Shown piece after piece: positions 56,144 through 63,839 of a stretch of DNA of 64,000 bases. Every line of letters starts with the position of its first letter. The stretch's first letter is position 1. Source of the stretch: RGIG3701 sp017403345 (GTDB lineage: Bacteria > Planctomycetota > Planctomycetia > Pirellulales > Thermoguttaceae); the NCBI GenBank assembly GCA_017403345.1, contig JAFQOH010000194.1:8079-72078 (forward strand), read 5' to 3'. Both the position numbers and the translations under genes were made by a program. The notes below the pieces were generated by a model. That model had not been told where the DNA came from. It saw only the letters and a program-made list of their open reading frames with translations, and ran no database searches.

Positions 56144-56476
56144 CGAGCGTTCATGACATGACGGGCAGCAAGACGGCTCTCGCAGAGTGCCGTCGCGCGT
56201 GGAACCTTTAGCCCAAAAACTACTCCACCACTGAAATCACAGACGGTCCGCAGAAATACACAGGGAAACACGAAATTCTCAAAAAATATTCACTCGTCCG
56301 TTCTTGACATCATGGGCTGATCGATATTAGAAACATTCAGAATAGAAACACTCACACAATTACGTCATTTTCAGTCGGCCATCCCCATAAAAAAAGTCAA
56401 AAACAGAAACAAACGTTCCATTTTTGACTTTCCGCGCACCGGCACGAAACCAGTGCGCACATTTAGTAGTAGTTTT
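56144..56476. other. Intergenic region between sialidase and rplI
   Basis: It contains a plus-strand copy of the dispersed repeat (56225-56280: CCACTGAAATCACAGA, CCGCAGAAATACACAGGG, AAACACGAAATT) and the rplI terminator. No gene is supported. Confidence 0.55.
56391..56431 (-). terminator. Terminator of rplY-rplI operon
   Basis: Stem aaagtcaaaaa with tttttgacttt, followed on the minus strand by TTTT. Confidence 0.85.
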
Positions 56477-57013
56477 TTATTTCACGGTGACGGTCGGGAC
56501 GACCCAGACGCTCAGTTCCGTTTCGTATTCAGCGGAGAGATGGATCTTCACTTTGTAGAGACCCAGTTCCTGGAGCGTGCTCGGCAGACGGACCTGGTCC
56601 TCAGCCAGCGTGATGTTCTGCTCTTTCAGAGCGGCCAGGATCTCCGGAGCACCAACGGAACCGTACAGACGGCCTTCGTCGTTGGCATTCGCCGGGATGG
56701 AAACACTGACGTTCTGGAGCAATTCGTAGAGCGCTTTGCATTCGGCATTCTTCTGCTCGTAAATGGCAGCCAGAAGAGCCTTGTGCTTTTCGACCATGCG
56801 CTTGTGGTGATCCGTCGCGACGGTAGCCAGACCCTGCGGGATCAGGTAGTTGTGCGCGTAACCGGGTTTCACTTCAACGACATCGCCCTGTTTGCCAAGA
56901 TTGTCGACCGACTGGATGAGCAGCAGCTCGATACCGCCGTTCGGGCCTTTCGGCAGGCGCTTCATTTTGAAGGAATTTCTCTTGATCTTCTTCTGTTTTG
57001 TAGTGTTGGGCAT
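56477..57013 (-). CDS. rplI: Ribosomal protein bL9
   Basis: A 178-residue protein of the large ribosomal subunit. The bL9 signature GKQGDVVEVKPGYAHNYLIPQGLA and a C-terminal domain with RLYGSVGAPEI are present. An extra basic N-terminus of about 25 residues (MPNTTKQKKIKRNSFK) precedes the usual start region. AAAGGAT lies before the ATG. It is the last gene of the operon, before a strong terminator. The gap to ssb is 342 bases and holds no rpsR. Confidence 0.96.
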   Translation of the reverse strand: MPNTTKQKKIKRNSFKMKRLPKGPNGGIELLLIQSVDNLGKQGDVVEVKPGYAHNYLIPQGLATVATDHHKRMVEKHKALLAAIYEQKNAECKALYELLQNVSVSIPANANDEGRLYGSVGAPEILAALKEQNITLAEDQVRLPSTLQELGLYKVKIHLSAEYETELSVWVVPTVTVK

Positions 57014-57355
57014 GATTGATCCTTTCTATATTCTCCACACCGGATATTTACCGCCGGCCAGTTCGTACTCATTGGCTCAAAACCACTGATTACCTTCCAG
57101 CTGATACACGGCAGAGTTTCTTTTTCCGAAACCCACCGGTGAAAAAATTCGCCAACAGGTGAATGAAACGTGCACGCTGATGAAGGAGTTCTACTCATGT
57201 TCAGCAGCGAGGTGTCCTTGCTTTCGCAAGTTAGACGGAAACATTCCGCCAGCTTTTTTGGCAACGTCTTCCAGATGTCCGGTGAAAGGACGTTCTGTGC
57301 CGCTGTCTTAAAGCAAATCAGATATTCGTCCGCTGTCCGCGCTTGAAAAACGAAC
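57014..57355. other. Gap between ssb and rplI, no rpsR
   Basis: In many bacteria rpsR lies here. All minus-strand frames were read: none gives the bS18 core sequence. The longest minus-strand frame overlaps ssb and looks like a shadow. A short run (57182-57300) has some coding-like composition but is closed by stop codons. Confidence 0.55.
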
Positions 57356-57835
57356 TCAGAACGGAATATCGTCCGAGGGACCCGGATTTCCCGACATTCC
57401 TCCGCCTCTCTGCGGCGGTACCTGGGAATACGAGTCATCGTAACTTCCATACGCTTCGGACTCATTACGCGTAGAGCGGGGCGCACTGCCGCCGTTTCCG
57501 CCTGCGCCGCGGGCACTGAGCATCTGCATCCGTTCTCCGACCACACGGAGCTTGGAACGCTTCATTCCGTCCTGCTCCCACTGGTCCAGCTTCAGCCGTC
57601 CTTCAACCAGGATCGGTGAACCTTTTGTAAGATACTGACTGCAAACCTCTGCCTGCTTCGCCCAAAACGTGACGTCGATGAAAGTAGCTTCTTCGATCCA
57701 CTCGCCCTCCGGAGTACGCCGACGGTCATTCACCGCCAGACCGATTTCACAAACAGGCATTCCGGACGGTGTGTAACGCAGGTCCGGATCGCGGGTCAAA
57801 TTGCCAACGAGGATCACCCGATTGAAACTGGCCAT
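57356..57835 (-). CDS. ssb: Single-stranded DNA-binding protein
   Basis: A 159-residue SSB. The OB fold starts FNRVILVGNLTRDPDLRYTPSG and includes TFIDVTFWAKQAEV and LVEGRLKLDQW. The linker is Gly/Ser/Gln-rich and the tail ends DDIPF, the conserved partner-binding peptide. AAAGGAG precedes the ATG. It lies 40 bases after rpsF. Confidence 0.97.
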   Translation of the reverse strand: MASFNRVILVGNLTRDPDLRYTPSGMPVCEIGLAVNDRRRTPEGEWIEEATFIDVTFWAKQAEVCSQYLTKGSPILVEGRLKLDQWEQDGMKRSKLRVVGERMQMLSARGAGGNGGSAPRSTRNESEAYGSYDDSYSQVPPQRGGGMSGNPGPSDDIPF

Positions 57836-57875
57836 CGTAAATCTCCTTTAAGCTGGATGTCGGATCTCTTAAAAT

Positions 57876-58292
57876 TTAGTCTTCGTCGCGTCCGTAGTCT
57901 TCTTCAGTTCCATCTTCATCTTCGTCGATGTCGGGAAGCTGACGTTCCGCCATCGCGGCCGGGCCGGCTTCCGCGTGCGCGACGAGCTGGTCGACGATGC
58001 GCGGATCGATCTTGATGAAGAGATTGCGAATGTTCGCGTCAAACAGACTGAACTGGCGATTCAATTCCGCAAGATTCTGACTGTCAAGACGGAAGTACAT
58101 CAGCCAATAGAGACCCTTGCGCTGACCTTTGATCGGGTACGCAAGACGGCGTTCTTCCCACTGACGGCTGACGAGAATTTCACCGCCAGCGTCCTGGACC
58201 ATTTTATCGACCTGAGCGGCGATACCTTCCGGATCGCGGGCGAAACGGCCGGAATCCAGAATAAACATTCCTTCGTAAACGTTGAGTGCCAA
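57876..58292 (-). CDS. rpsF: Ribosomal protein bS6
   Basis: A 138-residue small-subunit protein with YEGMFILDS, RRLAYPIKGQRKGLYWLMYF and RNLFIKIDP. The tail is acidic (DIDEDEDGTEEDYGRDED). The start is a TTG at 58292, with AGGAG at the right distance and no nearby ATG, so the unusual start seems real. It lies between pth and ssb in the translation operon. Confidence 0.96.
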   Translation of the reverse strand: MALNVYEGMFILDSGRFARDPEGIAAQVDKMVQDAGGEILVSRQWEERRLAYPIKGQRKGLYWLMYFRLDSQNLAELNRQFSLFDANIRNLFIKIDPRIVDQLVAHAEAGPAAMAERQLPDIDEDEDGTEEDYGRDED

Positions 58293-58443
58293 AGCAAAAC
58301 TCCTGATTAAAAAAACACACTAACTACTAAATGGATCAGCAATTCCCCGAAAGGTCCTGCTGCTTTTGATTTTCTGATCTTCGACTTTAAAAAATCGAAA
58401 AAAAAGGGATCGGATCGAAAAAGGCGGGATCGCCGGCCACAGT

Positions 58444-59268
58444 TCAATTTCCATTGAAGCGCGTCATGCACCGGTCAGCTCCCTCTTTGACCCACGATTC
58501 GACGGCATCTGCTGCCCGCTGAACCGCTACGTCGATCAATTCCCGGTCTGCTTTATTGTACTTGGACAGAACATAATCTGCCATCTCCCAGCCGGCAGGC
58601 TTTTCGCCAACACCGACACGCAGCCGGGGCACGTTCTCCGTACCCAGTGCCCGAATGCAGTCCGCCAGTCCTTTCTGACCGCCGGCTGACCCTTGCGTCC
58701 GGATCCGAAGATGACCCGTTGGAAGGTGAACGTCATCGCAGATGATCAAAACATCCTTCACGTTCACCCGATAAAAATCCATACAGGGCCGGACGCTCTG
58801 TCCGCTGAGGTTCATGTACGTTACAGGACTTAGAAAAACGACTTTCTGTCCCGCGATCGAGCCTTCCATGACCTCGCCCTGAAACTTGGAGCGGGTACGT
58901 CCGTCACCAAAACGCTTCGCAGCTTCCGCAAGGACTTCGTATCCTACATTGTGCCGTGTTCCGACGTATTTGGCTCCGGGATTTCCCAATCCGACGATCA
59001 ATTTCATCTTCGTTCCCTGCTCCTTTACGGAAGCAAGAAGTTCTGCCGTTCCTTTGCGCGTTGAGAGGATCCTATCGACATTTTCTGCCCGAGGCCGGGA
59101 ATTCTCAAAATCCTCCGCGAATACTTTATCCGCAGGATGGGAATTCCCGCCGTCCTCTTCATTCCACACATCAGAACCGTCTGCAAAAAGGGAATCGACT
59201 GTCTGCTCATGCAGATCAGGCGTGCGTTTTCTGAAAAACAGTGTTTTGAACCATTCGCCAAACTGCAT
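58444..59268 (-). CDS. pth: Peptidyl-tRNA hydrolase, possibly with N-terminal extension
   Basis: The core enzyme runs from Met88 (ATG 59007): MKLIVGLGNPGAKYVGTRHNVGYE carries the catalytic Asn and His, and LIICDDVHLPTGHLRIR the Asp. It recycles peptidyl-tRNA released from stalled ribosomes. The core alone is 187 residues, the normal family length. The frame stays open upstream to an ATG at 59268 with AAAGGGG before it, adding 87 residues that look coding but match nothing I know. ATG 59007 also has AGGGAA upstream. Either start is possible, or both are used. Confidence 0.85.
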   Translation of the reverse strand: MQFGEWFKTLFFRKRTPDLHEQTVDSLFADGSDVWNEEDGGNSHPADKVFAEDFENSRPRAENVDRILSTRKGTAELLASVKEQGTKMKLIVGLGNPGAKYVGTRHNVGYEVLAEAAKRFGDGRTRSKFQGEVMEGSIAGQKVVFLSPVTYMNLSGQSVRPCMDFYRVNVKDVLIICDDVHLPTGHLRIRTQGSAGGQKGLADCIRALGTENVPRLRVGVGEKPAGWEMADYVLSKYNKADRELIDVAVQRAADAVESWVKEGADRCMTRFNGN

Positions 59269-59331
59269 AAAACGCACCCCTTTCGCACATTCCCGCTTCC
59301 TGGACTTGCAAAACGGAAAATGAACCGGAAA

Positions 59332-59958
59332 TTATTCTTCTTCGGCAGCCTTTTTGCGGCCAATGACTTCCGGTTCGGCGCCGTCGGCGGCTCCCGTTTC
59401 CATGTTCACTTCTTCGTTCTTCGCAACACACTGGATCAGAACGGTTTCCGCAGCAGCGTTGATCGTGATCCCTGCCGGGAGAGCCACGTCCGCGACGGTG
59501 ATCTGCTGACCAAGACCGAGTTTCGCAACACTGACGGTCACGTTATCCGGAACGTTCACGGCACTGCATTCGACTTCCACTTCATGGACGAGGACTTCAA
59601 CGACACCGCCTTCACGGACGCCGGCAGCTTCGCCTTTCAGGACGACCGGGACCGTAACGGTGAGCTTTTCATTCGCATTGATACGGGTGAAATCAACGTG
59701 GAAGATCTCATTGCCCCAGACGTTCCACTGAACTTCTTTGATGAGCACTTCATCCGTGCAGGCGCCGGACAGCTTGATGATCTGATGACCGCGGCGAAGA
59801 AGCATGAACAGTGCAGCGGCGTCGACCTGAAGACTGACCGTTTCCTGTTTGTGTCCATAGAGGTTGGCCGGAACAAAACCGTCGGCGCGAAGGCGACGAA
59901 TTCTGCGTTTTCCAAACGTATCACGAACTTTAACTTCCAAAACTTCCAATTCCGACAT
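59332..59958 (-). CDS. rplY: Ribosomal protein bL25 (CTC type)
   Basis: A 208-residue bL25 of the long CTC form, with the 5S rRNA-binding N-domain (LEVKVRDTFGKRRIRRLRADGFVPANLYG) and a C-terminal beta domain. The tail is acidic. The start at 59958 (MSELEV) follows TGAGG; four more codons upstream are open. It heads the operon rplY-pth-rpsF-ssb-rplI. Confidence 0.95.
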   Translation of the reverse strand: MSELEVLEVKVRDTFGKRRIRRLRADGFVPANLYGHKQETVSLQVDAAALFMLLRRGHQIIKLSGACTDEVLIKEVQWNVWGNEIFHVDFTRINANEKLTVTVPVVLKGEAAGVREGGVVEVLVHEVEVECSAVNVPDNVTVSVAKLGLGQQITVADVALPAGITINAAAETVLIQCVAKNEEVNMETGAADGAEPEVIGRKKAAEEE

Positions 59959-60339
59959 GAACGACCTCAACTAAAAAATACATACGACTTGAATAGTTTC
60001 GAAACATTTACTGCATCGCTGCAGGAAGCGTTTCACGTGCTTGCTTTTGTTCAAGCGGGGAGGACCCCACTATTTCCGATAGCTGAATATACGCTATGGA
60101 AGTACCTATTATTGCAGAATTTTGATTTTTTTCAAGGGGGGGGCGTCGAATTTTCATGATTTTCCATCCGAAAATCGCTAAACTTTCATTTTGCCCTGAC
60201 TTGCCGTGCTCTCTATGTTTTACATTTTACGCAGTTTGAATACTTTCCGGGATCGTAAATTTTTATTTTCCGCAAAGCAATTTCGGGATTTCATTAGAGG
60301 ATCTCGAAAAACGGCGTTCGTATACAAAAACCGCGCATT
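59959..60339. other. Upstream region of rplY operon
   Basis: About 380 bases. It contains the operon promoter and a G run at 60136-60143; nothing else is recognised and no terminator is seen for the COG3014-like gene. Confidence 0.5.
60108..60135 (-). promoter_or_regulatory. Promoter of rplY operon
   Basis: On the minus strand TTGAAA (60135-60130), a 16-base spacer and AATAAT (60113-60108), with a C run upstream of the -35 box. Confidence 0.6.
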
Positions 60340-61935
60340 TCACGGTGTGTTCACGTACGGACGGCCGATCAGACCGTAGTCGCCGAAATAGACGAAAACG
60401 TACGAATTCCTCCCGTCTTCCACCGTCAGATGGAGGCTGCATGAATTCGGATTTTCCGTCTTTTCTTGAAGCAGATTTTTCCACACTTTGTGCACATGGT
60501 GTCCTTTCGGTCCGTGATGCGGAGCGGGTCCGTGATGCGGAGCGGGGCCGTGATGCGGAGCGGGGCCGTGATGCGGAGCGGGGCCGTGATGCGGAGCGGG
60601 TCTTGAATGGGGTAAAGGGGGCGTTGAAAGGGAGACGCGGAGTCCGCGGTCATCGTATCGTGTGAAATTCGGCAGTTCGTCCAGTGAGCGGGCCGCTGCT
60701 GTTTCGCTTGCTGTCAGCGTCAGGTCGTGTTCGCCGGCAGGAAGTTCCAGACGTGCGACCTGGATCGAGCCGGGAAGGAGATTCCAGCACCTCGTGTCAG
60801 CCTCCTCGGATGCTTCCCAAAGGATCCCGATCAGGTCGACCAGAAGCTCACCCTCCGGAGAAGAAACGTTAGTAGCTTCCTTCAATCCGTAAAGTCCTGC
60901 TTTTTTTACGGCTCGGCGAGCGATCGCACGGGCCATGATCCATGGTTTATTTGCTTCAAACTGTTCCAGAGCCATTTGATTCACGTCTGTGATCTTTTCT
61001 GTCAGGACGGGATCTGCTCCATCTACGGTGATTTTGGCGGCACGGTATCGGATCGGCGAAGTGAGGACTTCGGGGATCGGCACGGATGCGATCGTCGGGG
61101 TGACCGTGTGTTTTGAGGCCGCCGAGATCAGAATGTCGGCACAGAGCATTGCGGCCTGTGTCGTCTCCGCATTTTTCTCTACTTTGAACGGTCCATGTCC
61201 GACCAGAGCGAAAACGTAGACCACGCCGTTTCCTTTTTCGGAATGGATCCCGTTTTGCGCACGTTCCAGAAGCTCATGTCCTCCGATGAACTCCGGACTC
61301 CACTGTGTCACTTTCGTAAATTCCCGGATCTGTTCCTGCCGGGCCGTCACGTCGGAATCGAGCAGGATCCCGCTGATGAACGGGCCGATGCCGAGATTTC
61401 GGTAAGATTTTTTGACTTTTTCTTTCGTTTGGGGATCTTCGGGACTCTGTGCGATGAGTTCTTCCTGCTTCTGATTGATCTGGAGAGCGTAAGCGCGAGC
61501 ATCGTCTCCGTCTTTCATGAGACTGTTGATCGTCAGCATGACGCGGATCATGACTTTTTCGTAATCTTCCCCGGGATAGGAGAGTACTTTGTCATCAGCC
61601 AGCATCGAGGCGGCAACTTCCGCCCCCTTCTTCATTTTCTGGTTTTCCATCGCATCAAAAGAATCGCGAACTTCCCGCAGAAGCTGTTCTGCTTCCCGAA
61701 ACTCACCGCGGCACATCCGCATCATCGATTCTTCCAGTTTCAGAATGTCCTGATTTTTTGCATTCGCTGGTTTTTCACGCAGTTCTTGGACCGTCGAGAC
61801 CGCAGCGTCGAGCTGATTGCAGTAGAAGGCCTCACGAGCCTGAAAGACTCGTTTCGTGTACGTTTGGCAGCCTGCAGAAAAAAACGCTGAAAAAAATACG
61901 CAAAGGCACCCCAGCGCGAATGTTCGAGCCTTCAT
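60340..61935 (-). CDS. COG3014-like lipoprotein with His-rich repeat
   Basis: A 531-residue protein from the ATG at 61935 (61959 is an alternative). The lipobox-like FSAGC puts the lipidated Cys at residue 23. TPR-like helices fill about 30-200, and a beta-rich domain follows (NGVVYVFALVGHGP, EVLTSPIRYRA). This fits COG3014-type lipoproteins that neighbour LpoB in other bacteria; LpoB is directly upstream here. Near the C-terminus is PAPHHGP repeated five times (5 x 18 bp), then KGHHVHKV, a likely metal-binding stretch. It follows the LpoB gene by 76 bases on the same strand. Confidence 0.75.
   Translation of the reverse strand: MKARTFALGCLCVFFSAFFSAGCQTYTKRVFQAREAFYCNQLDAAVSTVQELREKPANAKNQDILKLEESMMRMCRGEFREAEQLLREVRDSFDAMENQKMKKGAEVAASMLADDKVLSYPGEDYEKVMIRVMLTINSLMKDGDDARAYALQINQKQEELIAQSPEDPQTKEKVKKSYRNLGIGPFISGILLDSDVTARQEQIREFTKVTQWSPEFIGGHELLERAQNGIHSEKGNGVVYVFALVGHGPFKVEKNAETTQAAMLCADILISAASKHTVTPTIASVPIPEVLTSPIRYRAAKITVDGADPVLTEKITDVNQMALEQFEANKPWIMARAIARRAVKKAGLYGLKEATNVSSPEGELLVDLIGILWEASEEADTRCWNLLPGSIQVARLELPAGEHDLTLTASETAAARSLDELPNFTRYDDRGLRVSLSTPPLPHSRPAPHHGPAPHHGPAPHHGPAPHHGPAPHHGPKGHHVHKVWKNLLQEKTENPNSCSLHLTVEDGRNSYVFVYFGDYGLIGRPYVNTP
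60512..60601. repeat. Tandem array, 5 x 18 bp, in COG3014-like gene
   Basis: Five copies of ccgtgatgcggagcggg plus g or t, encoding PAPHHG units in frame. Confidence 0.95.
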
Positions 61936-62011
61936 GTTTCGAGACGCTCTATTTTCCATTTTTTTCTGCTTTTTCAGCATTTCCGCCCCCGTTTTACTCC
62001 AAATCCAGCAT

Positions 62012-62650
62012 TCAGCGGTTTCGCATTTTCGCGCCGAGCGACACATTGTATGCTTTACTCAGGTCGCAGCCTTCCTTGATGGAAGTTCCGTCGTTGATGT
62101 TGATCAGCTCCAGCGTCAAACGGTAGTCGCGCTGCTTGTCTTTATTGTCGACGGTCGTTCCGCTCGTGAGTTTCGCAAAGAGCAGATATTCGAACGGCTG
62201 TCCGTCCTTTTCGAGTGCGGCTTGGAGTTTTCTCTGATTTTCCGGAATGAAAAGATCATCCATCCGGAAACGTTCCTGACGGATCGCCGCGTCCACGTAA
62301 CGGCGGCTGACGGAAACGTACTTTCCGCTGGCACTCACCGACGTTTCGATCATTTCGTAGAGCTGTTCCTTGAAGTCGGCCAGCTCTTCCGCGGAGTAGT
62401 TTTCAACGCCGACGAAACAGATCCTTTTGGGAGCGAGTCCCGTTCCGTGAGACTCTTCCGCACCTAGAAGACGCGCAACGGATTCCTCGACCAGCGGCTT
62501 GAAGACTTCCTGGCCCGCTTTATGGCTGCCGGTCAGCTGTTTGCTCCCAGGACGCAGGACGGTACCGGTCTGCGACTTGCATCCGGTCAAAAACGGAACG
62601 GAAATGGAAAGTGCGGCACAAAAAAGGACGAAAAAAACGAAACGTTTCAT
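62012..62650 (-). CDS. LpoB-like lipoprotein (penicillin-binding-protein activator family)
   Basis: A 212-residue lipoprotein. The signal peptide ends in FLTGC (Cys24). The body has ICFVGVENYSAEELADFKEQLYEMI, VDAAIRQERFRMDDLF and FEYLLFAKLTSGTTVDNKDKQRDYRLTLELININDG, matching the LpoB/CsgG-like fold family. In Escherichia coli LpoB activates PBP1b from the outer membrane. Planctomycetes have modified or reduced peptidoglycan systems, so the role here needs a direct test. It is paired with the COG3014-like gene, as in gammaproteobacteria. Lgt (38626-40029) would lipidate it. Confidence 0.8.
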   Translation of the reverse strand: MKRFVFFVLFCAALSISVPFLTGCKSQTGTVLRPGSKQLTGSHKAGQEVFKPLVEESVARLLGAEESHGTGLAPKRICFVGVENYSAEELADFKEQLYEMIETSVSASGKYVSVSRRYVDAAIRQERFRMDDLFIPENQRKLQAALEKDGQPFEYLLFAKLTSGTTVDNKDKQRDYRLTLELININDGTSIKEGCDLSKAYNVSLGAKMRNR

Positions 62651-62795
62651 GATTTTGGGATCTAAAAAAAAACAAAATGGCCTCAACGTGCCAATTGGAA
62701 ATGGAAGTAAACGGATCTTGGTATTAATTAATCAAAATTTGAAAAAAAATCAAGAGCAATTTTGTACATGAGCAGAAAAACTTTTCCAAAAAGAT

Positions 62796-62841
62796 CAAAA
62801 GCCCGCATTCGTTTCCGTTTGGCGGATCAATGAACGCGGGC
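62796..62841 (-). terminator. Terminator of DUF4261 gene
   Basis: Stem gcccgcattc with gaacgcgggc (one mismatch), followed on the minus strand by TTTTGATCTTTTT. Confidence 0.78.
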
Positions 62842-62865
62842 GTGGAACTGAAATAGTGATCTTGG

Positions 62866-62985
62866 GCAGTGATCTTGGGGGTAGTGGTCTTGGGGGTAGT
62901 GGTCTTGGGGGCAGTGGTGTTGGGGGTAGTGGTGTTGGGGGTAGTGGTGTTGGGGGTAGTGGTGTTGGGGGTAGTGGTCTGGAGG
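62866..62985. repeat. Tandem array, about 8 x 15 bp, 3' of DUF4261 gene
   Basis: About eight copies of gtagtggtgttgggg, with variants gtcttgggg and cagtg at the edges. It lies 24 bases after the stop codon and 25 bases before the terminator stem. It is G-rich on the plus strand. Confidence 0.93.
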
Positions 62986-63008
62986 CAGCAGGGGACCGCG
63001 AATATGGG

Positions 63009-63839
63009 TCAGCGGTCTGTGTGCGGATCGTGTGAGATTTCAAACTGGACGTTCAAAACATCCTCCAGACCGGCGCGCTGGATCTCCGGAGCAGAGCGTG
63101 CGTAGGTGAGCGTGAACGATTCTTTATCCGAGTGCCCGAACGTGTGCTCCATTTCTGTATCGAGCGGCCCATTTTCGAGCATGAGATGCGCGAGATTGAA
63201 GAGCCAGCGCAGCAGCCATTGGGCATCGTGACGGGAGTGTGAGACTTCCAGTTCTGCGAGCGCAAAGGCCTTCATGCCCCAGGTGCCGATGGAGAGGGTG
63301 AGGTCGGAATTCAGGAAAAGACGGAATTCGACCCAAAGTTCCACCGGGATCGTTTGGCGATTGATGCCGACGGCGTGCTCCATGAAGGAAAACGGTTCGT
63401 GGAGCATTCCGGAATGGTTCCAGTAAACGGCAGATGCTGGCGTGTTTTTCAGGACCGCCGCGGTCAGGCTGGTCAAAAGGAGGGCCGTGTCGAGCGGTTC
63501 GAGGCCGTCTTCATCCGGGAGAACTGCCGCGAGAAGCTGACGTTTTGCTTTGGGAACTTCCATGGCGGCGTCGACCCAGTGCCAGGCGCGCGAGCAGGCG
63601 CTTTTCAGTTCGGAGAGCGGAACGGAATCAGCTTCCGGATCGGACTGCGCGTTCGTCAGCGTCACCGCAAGGAGTGCGGAGTGCATTCGGAAAACGTAGT
63701 GGTTCGCTTCCAGTGCGACTTTCTCAAACTGGAGCGTTTCGTAGCCGGGGATCTTTTTGAGCGCGGCCTGCACGTCTTCCATGGGAGGAAGCTGGTCTGT
63801 GTTCGTCAAAATGGTCGTGAGCCATGGTTTTTGCGTCAT
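63009..63839 (-). CDS. DUF4261 protein
   Basis: A 276-residue cytoplasmic protein with no signal or membrane segment. The pattern LLAVTLTNAQSDP, CSRAWHWVDAAMEVPKAKRQLL, SAVYWNHSGM and FNLAHLMLENGPLDTEMEHTFG fits DUF4261, a family of unknown function. It begins with an ATG overlapping the stop codon of the upstream gene (ATGA), so translation is coupled. A 15-bp array and terminator follow. Confidence 0.72.
   Translation of the reverse strand: MTQKPWLTTILTNTDQLPPMEDVQAALKKIPGYETLQFEKVALEANHYVFRMHSALLAVTLTNAQSDPEADSVPLSELKSACSRAWHWVDAAMEVPKAKRQLLAAVLPDEDGLEPLDTALLLTSLTAAVLKNTPASAVYWNHSGMLHEPFSFMEHAVGINRQTIPVELWVEFRLFLNSDLTLSIGTWGMKAFALAELEVSHSRHDAQWLLRWLFNLAHLMLENGPLDTEMEHTFGHSDKESFTLTYARSAPEIQRAGLEDVLNVQFEISHDPHTDR

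Larger units (their letters stand above)
62651..63008. other. Intergenic region with array and terminator
   Basis: About 360 bases between the LpoB-like and DUF4261 genes. A possible minus-strand promoter (TTGATT at 62753-62748) has only a poor -10. The terminator and 15-bp array are listed separately. No gene is supported. Confidence 0.5.

Noticed and set aside
57182..57300. Relic or short rpsR gene
   Set aside because: The frame with coding-like composition is closed by stops at both ends and its translation does not resemble bS18.
62866..62985. Possible Pro-rich collagen-like protein on the minus strand (PLPPT repeats)
   Set aside because: It lies between a stop codon and a terminator with no start site; it is the translation of a non-coding 15-bp array.
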